Positions 5,537 to 5,629 of a stretch of 5,629 bases of DNA are shown piece after piece. Source of the stretch: Bacteroidales bacterium. GTDB taxonomy: Bacteria > Bacteroidota > Bacteroidia > Bacteroidales > Azobacteroidaceae. How positions within the stretch are numbered: position 1 is the first letter of the stretch; every line of letters starts with the position of its first letter. The translations under genes and the position numbers were made by a program. The DNA lies in the NCBI GenBank assembly GCA_020860885.1, contig JAJBTS010000261.1, positions 1-5,629 of the forward strand, given 5' to 3'. The notes beneath the pieces are model-generated. The model saw only the letters and a list, made by a program, of their open reading frames with translations. It searched no databases and had not been told where the DNA came from.

Positions 5537-5629
5537 ATGGCAGATTTGAAAGCTTTTGCTGAACAATTAGTAAACTTAACCGTAAAGGAAGTAAACGAAC
5601 TTGCTGAGATTCTTAAAACAGAATATGGT
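5537..5629 (+). CDS. rplL: 50S ribosomal protein L7/L12 (bL12), 3' end missing
   Basis: L7/L12 is the multicopy stalk protein that recruits and stimulates translation GTPases, including EF-Tu. Only 31 codons are in the window ([10 protein letters not shown], then [21 protein letters not shown]), of about 125 in the family. They match the N-terminal dimerisation domain that binds the C-terminal helix of L10, with the typical [14 protein letters not shown] helix. The ATG at 5537 follows a run of six A with no SD, a common Bacteroidota start context. It comes 40 bases after rplJ, in the conserved rplJ-rplL order. Confidence 0.95.
   Translation, partial: MADLKAFAEQLVNLTVKEVNELAEILKTEYG

Overview
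This window is a stretch of core translation and transcription genes from a member of the Bacteroidota, most likely the order Bacteroidales. Three things point there. The protein sequences have the look of that group (EF-Tu, NusG with a KFYVLRAVNGKE start, L1, L10). The one clear promoter has the Bacteroides-type TTTG / TAnnTTTG form rather than the E. coli form. Seven of the eight genes whose start can be seen lack a Shine-Dalgarno (SD) sequence. The DNA is A+T rich, every gene is on the + strand, and no tRNA gene encodes its CCA tail.

Layout. At 1-710 is the C-terminal three quarters of a XerC/XerD-type tyrosine recombinase, cut by the window edge. It is followed after 18 bases by a short ribosome hibernation factor (hpf, 729-1031), the only gene with a strong SD. 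A promoter at 1065-1096, with an inverted repeat just downstream, then opens a tRNA cluster: Thr(TGT), Tyr(GTA), Gly(TCC), Thr(GGT), spanning 1150-1511. After a 137-base leader comes tuf (EF-Tu, 1649-2836), a 15-bp perfect stem-loop, tRNA-Trp(CCA) at 2903-2975, and secE 20 bases later. Then follow nusG, rplK (L11), rplA (L1), rplJ (L10) and the first 31 codons of rplL (L7/L12), which runs off the end.

How it fits together. The tRNA order Thr-Tyr-Gly-Thr followed by tuf matches the E. coli thrU-tyrU-glyT-thrT-tufB operon, so EF-Tu is made beside tRNAs that it carries. secE encodes a small subunit of the SecYEG translocon and nusG a transcription elongation factor. The L11-L1-L10-L7/L12 genes build the ribosomal L1 stalk and the factor-binding stalk on which EF-Tu acts. 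rpoB probably follows outside the window.

I see no mobile element, CRISPR array, defence system or clearly new pathway. The points worth a second look are fine-scale: the lone SD on hpf against SD-free neighbours, an A·C mismatch in the acceptor stem of tRNA-Thr(GGT), a family of inverted repeats placed around the tRNA genes, and the lack of room for an ordinary L10 leader.
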